From contig VXIS01000445.1 in assembly GCA_008704415.1 (NCBI GenBank), forward strand, positions 1-30,485: a stretch of 30,485 nt of DNA, in the 5' to 3' direction. The position numbers and the translations under genes were made by a program. The first letter of the stretch is position 1. Every line of letters begins with the position of its first letter. Positions 29,117 to 30,485 of the stretch are shown in pieces. The notes under the pieces were generated by a model. It saw nothing but the letters and a program-made list of their open reading frames with translations, made no database searches and was not told the origin of the DNA. Source of the DNA: Sphaerosporella brunnea (Eukaryota > Ascomycota > Pezizomycetes > Pezizales > Pyronemataceae).

Positions 29117-29512
29117 CTAGGCCTGGGCGGCACCTGTGAGATATCCAGGCTTTGTGAACATCGGCCCAAACCTATCAGACTGAACCAACCGTCGGCCCAA
29201 CGCGACCCACTCGGTCGGACCCTGTTTGGACTTGCGGGCGCTCGGACTATTGGGACCCCTGGAGGAGTCTTGTAATGGTTGATAGCTGGACGTCACCATT
29301 ATCGGCAAAACGTCGGCATCCCTCACTGTCTTGGGTTTGGACGTCTCTCTCTTTCGGCTGGAGGTGGATTCCCGATTTTCGTGCTCGTCCCTTTGTGGCT
29401 TCGTACAGTGCCGTCCAACGTGGACTCTCTCCCTGCAGTGCCAGCACATTGGTCGTCTTCTCTTCGTTCGCTCGCCTTGCAGACTCTTACTGTTCTCTCC
29501 TTTCGTATACAT
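29117..29512 (-). pseudogene. Gag-like zinc-knuckle protein fragment
   Basis: An ATG at 29510-29512 on minus opens a frame of 131 codons. Near the start it has a basic stretch (TKRRRP) followed by CWHCRERVHVGRHC, a CX2CX4HX4C zinc knuckle in which the usual Gly before His is Val. The rest is Arg/Lys/Ser-rich with no further recognisable domain. Zinc knuckles of this type bind RNA in retrotransposon Gag proteins. It could be the gag of the copia element on the same strand, 0.9 kb upstream of its pol, but the distance is larger than usual and no 5' LTR is seen, so it could belong to another element. Frame loss upstream suggests a fragment. Confidence 0.5.
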
Positions 29513-29772
29513 GGCTGCATCCGTTGCATTGTCGGCTTCGATACAGGCATATATCTATCGCATATCTCCATACGCTGTGTTACACCCAACTCCCACAGTA
29601 CCATTTCTGGTACCCCCTTACGAGTTATGGCTACATTACCTTAAGGGCTACATAACGGTTTATTGACGGTGATGATTATCAACAGTGAGGCTGTATAATC
29701 ATCTATAAGTCCACTCTAGTAGGGAGTGTCCTAAGAGTTACAAGACTTACGTCATAATGGCGATGGTAAAGC
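29513..29772. other. No recognisable gene
   Basis: Open frames here are short and show no domain. The stretch includes a small inverted repeat (GTACC..GGTACC near 29600). Confidence 0.4.
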
Positions 29773-29978
29773 TAGTTGCCGGTTCCCATAGAAAAATAGT
29801 TTTTTCCAGGGTACAAAATAACTCACCATTCGTGCGCATACAAATGAATAATGACAACTGTGTTGGTCAAACACCTTGCAGTTGTCACAGGTTATTCACG
29901 GTGAGTTATATGGCAAACAGTGGTTAGTTGCCGGTTCCCATAGAAAAATAGTTTTTTCCAGGGTACAAAATAACTCAC
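29773..29978 (+). repeat. Perfect 54-bp direct repeat, 152 bp apart
   Basis: The 54 bases at 29773-29826 (start TAGTTGCCGGTTCCC, end ATAACTCAC) recur without change at 29925-29978. Between them lies an 8-bp stem, GACAACTG..CAGTTGTC, and an inverted copy of the repeat's end (GGTGAGTTAT). Identity is perfect whereas the surrounding elements are decayed, so the duplication is recent or maintained. Confidence 0.93.
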
Positions 29979-30485
29979 ATCACGTTGCGCCCGACCGTTA
30001 TACCGGAACGTACCCGGTGGGTACATGAGGGGAGCACCTGTGACAAGACTTGATAAGTACCAAAGTCACTTCGGTAATTGGTCATCACGTCATAGCTACT
30101 GCGGCACTTCAATAGGGCATTCTAGGCATCAAAGCTTACGCGTTCAATCACGCCATAGCTGCAGAAGAGTGTCCGAGTTGGAGTGGGGGTTATCTATAAT
30201 CCCTGGCTAGTCAAAGAAGCTCGGTACCCTTACGTGGCAATCGGGGCAATTGTTCGTCCGAGGATTGGAAATCAACTTTGAGGCTCAAAGGCGAATCCGT
30301 CAGGATATAACCCGCGAGATTTCCCTCGAGTTGAGAGACCACGAGAGTTAGCAGACATCATCGTTAGGATATTGTGAGATTCAGCCTTAACAATATTGTC
30401 GTTTACACAATCTATATTCGTTTCGAAATCTTTATCCTATTTTCCCTTCGGTACGAATATACTCGTACCATTAGCGAATCTTTAC
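29979..30485. other. No recognisable gene
   Basis: No supported coding region. Two short hairpins are visible near the end (ATATTGT..ACAATAT at about 30378-30402; GGTACGA-ATATAC-TCGTACC near 30450). The window ends within it. Confidence 0.4.

Overview
This window looks like a gene-poor, transposon-rich stretch of a filamentous fungal genome, most likely an ascomycete. The evidence is the mix of elements: a chromodomain Ty3/gypsy element of the Tf1/sushi type, two Tad1-like LINE remnants, a Ty1/copia element and two pogo/Fot-like DNA transposons. No host gene, rRNA, tRNA or CRISPR could be supported. Species cannot be named from sequence alone. Nearly every coding region is broken, often by in-frame stops that look like C-to-T or G-to-A changes (CGA to TGA is common).

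Layout. 1-700: N-terminal piece of a pogo/Fot transposase (minus) cut by a copia-type LTR. 1.1-2.45 kb: decayed LINE ORF2 (thumb, RNase H, zinc knuckle) on plus. 3.2-11.9 kb: a minus-strand Tad-like LINE (ORF1 with three zinc knuckles, last part of ORF2, 3' end with a hairpin). A 5.5-kb Ty3/gypsy chromovirus (3867-9419) sits in the LINE, and a solo copia LTR with TGGGT target-site duplication sits in its 5' leader. The chromovirus is the best preserved element: intact gag, a textbook -1 frameshift site (slippery GGGAAAC plus stem-loop) before pol, a candidate self-priming site after the 5' LTR, and a pol with only two stops and one frameshift.

11.9-20.8 kb and 23.0-24.8 kb: a complex satellite-like repeat made of two alternating parts, a unit of about 183 bp and imperfect 9-bp arrays (AATCATCAC-like). 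It runs plus in the left half and minus in the right half. The clearest tandem run of the 183-bp unit is 23.7-24.8 kb (six units). The 9-bp arrays carry a recurrent open frame with similar flanking peptide sequence in at least seven copies. An 811-bp solo gypsy-type LTR with GCACA duplication lies inside at 15110-15920.

21.2-22.4 kb: a pogo/Fot transposase split by a 502-bp solo LTR (AGCCA duplication) and lacking its catalytic core. 24.8-28.3 kb: a degenerate Ty1/copia element on minus with its 3' LTR. 29.1-29.5 kb: a gag-like zinc-knuckle ORF. 29.8-30.0 kb: a perfect 54-bp direct repeat. The genes do not form a pathway; the window is a record of nested insertions, deletions and mutational decay.
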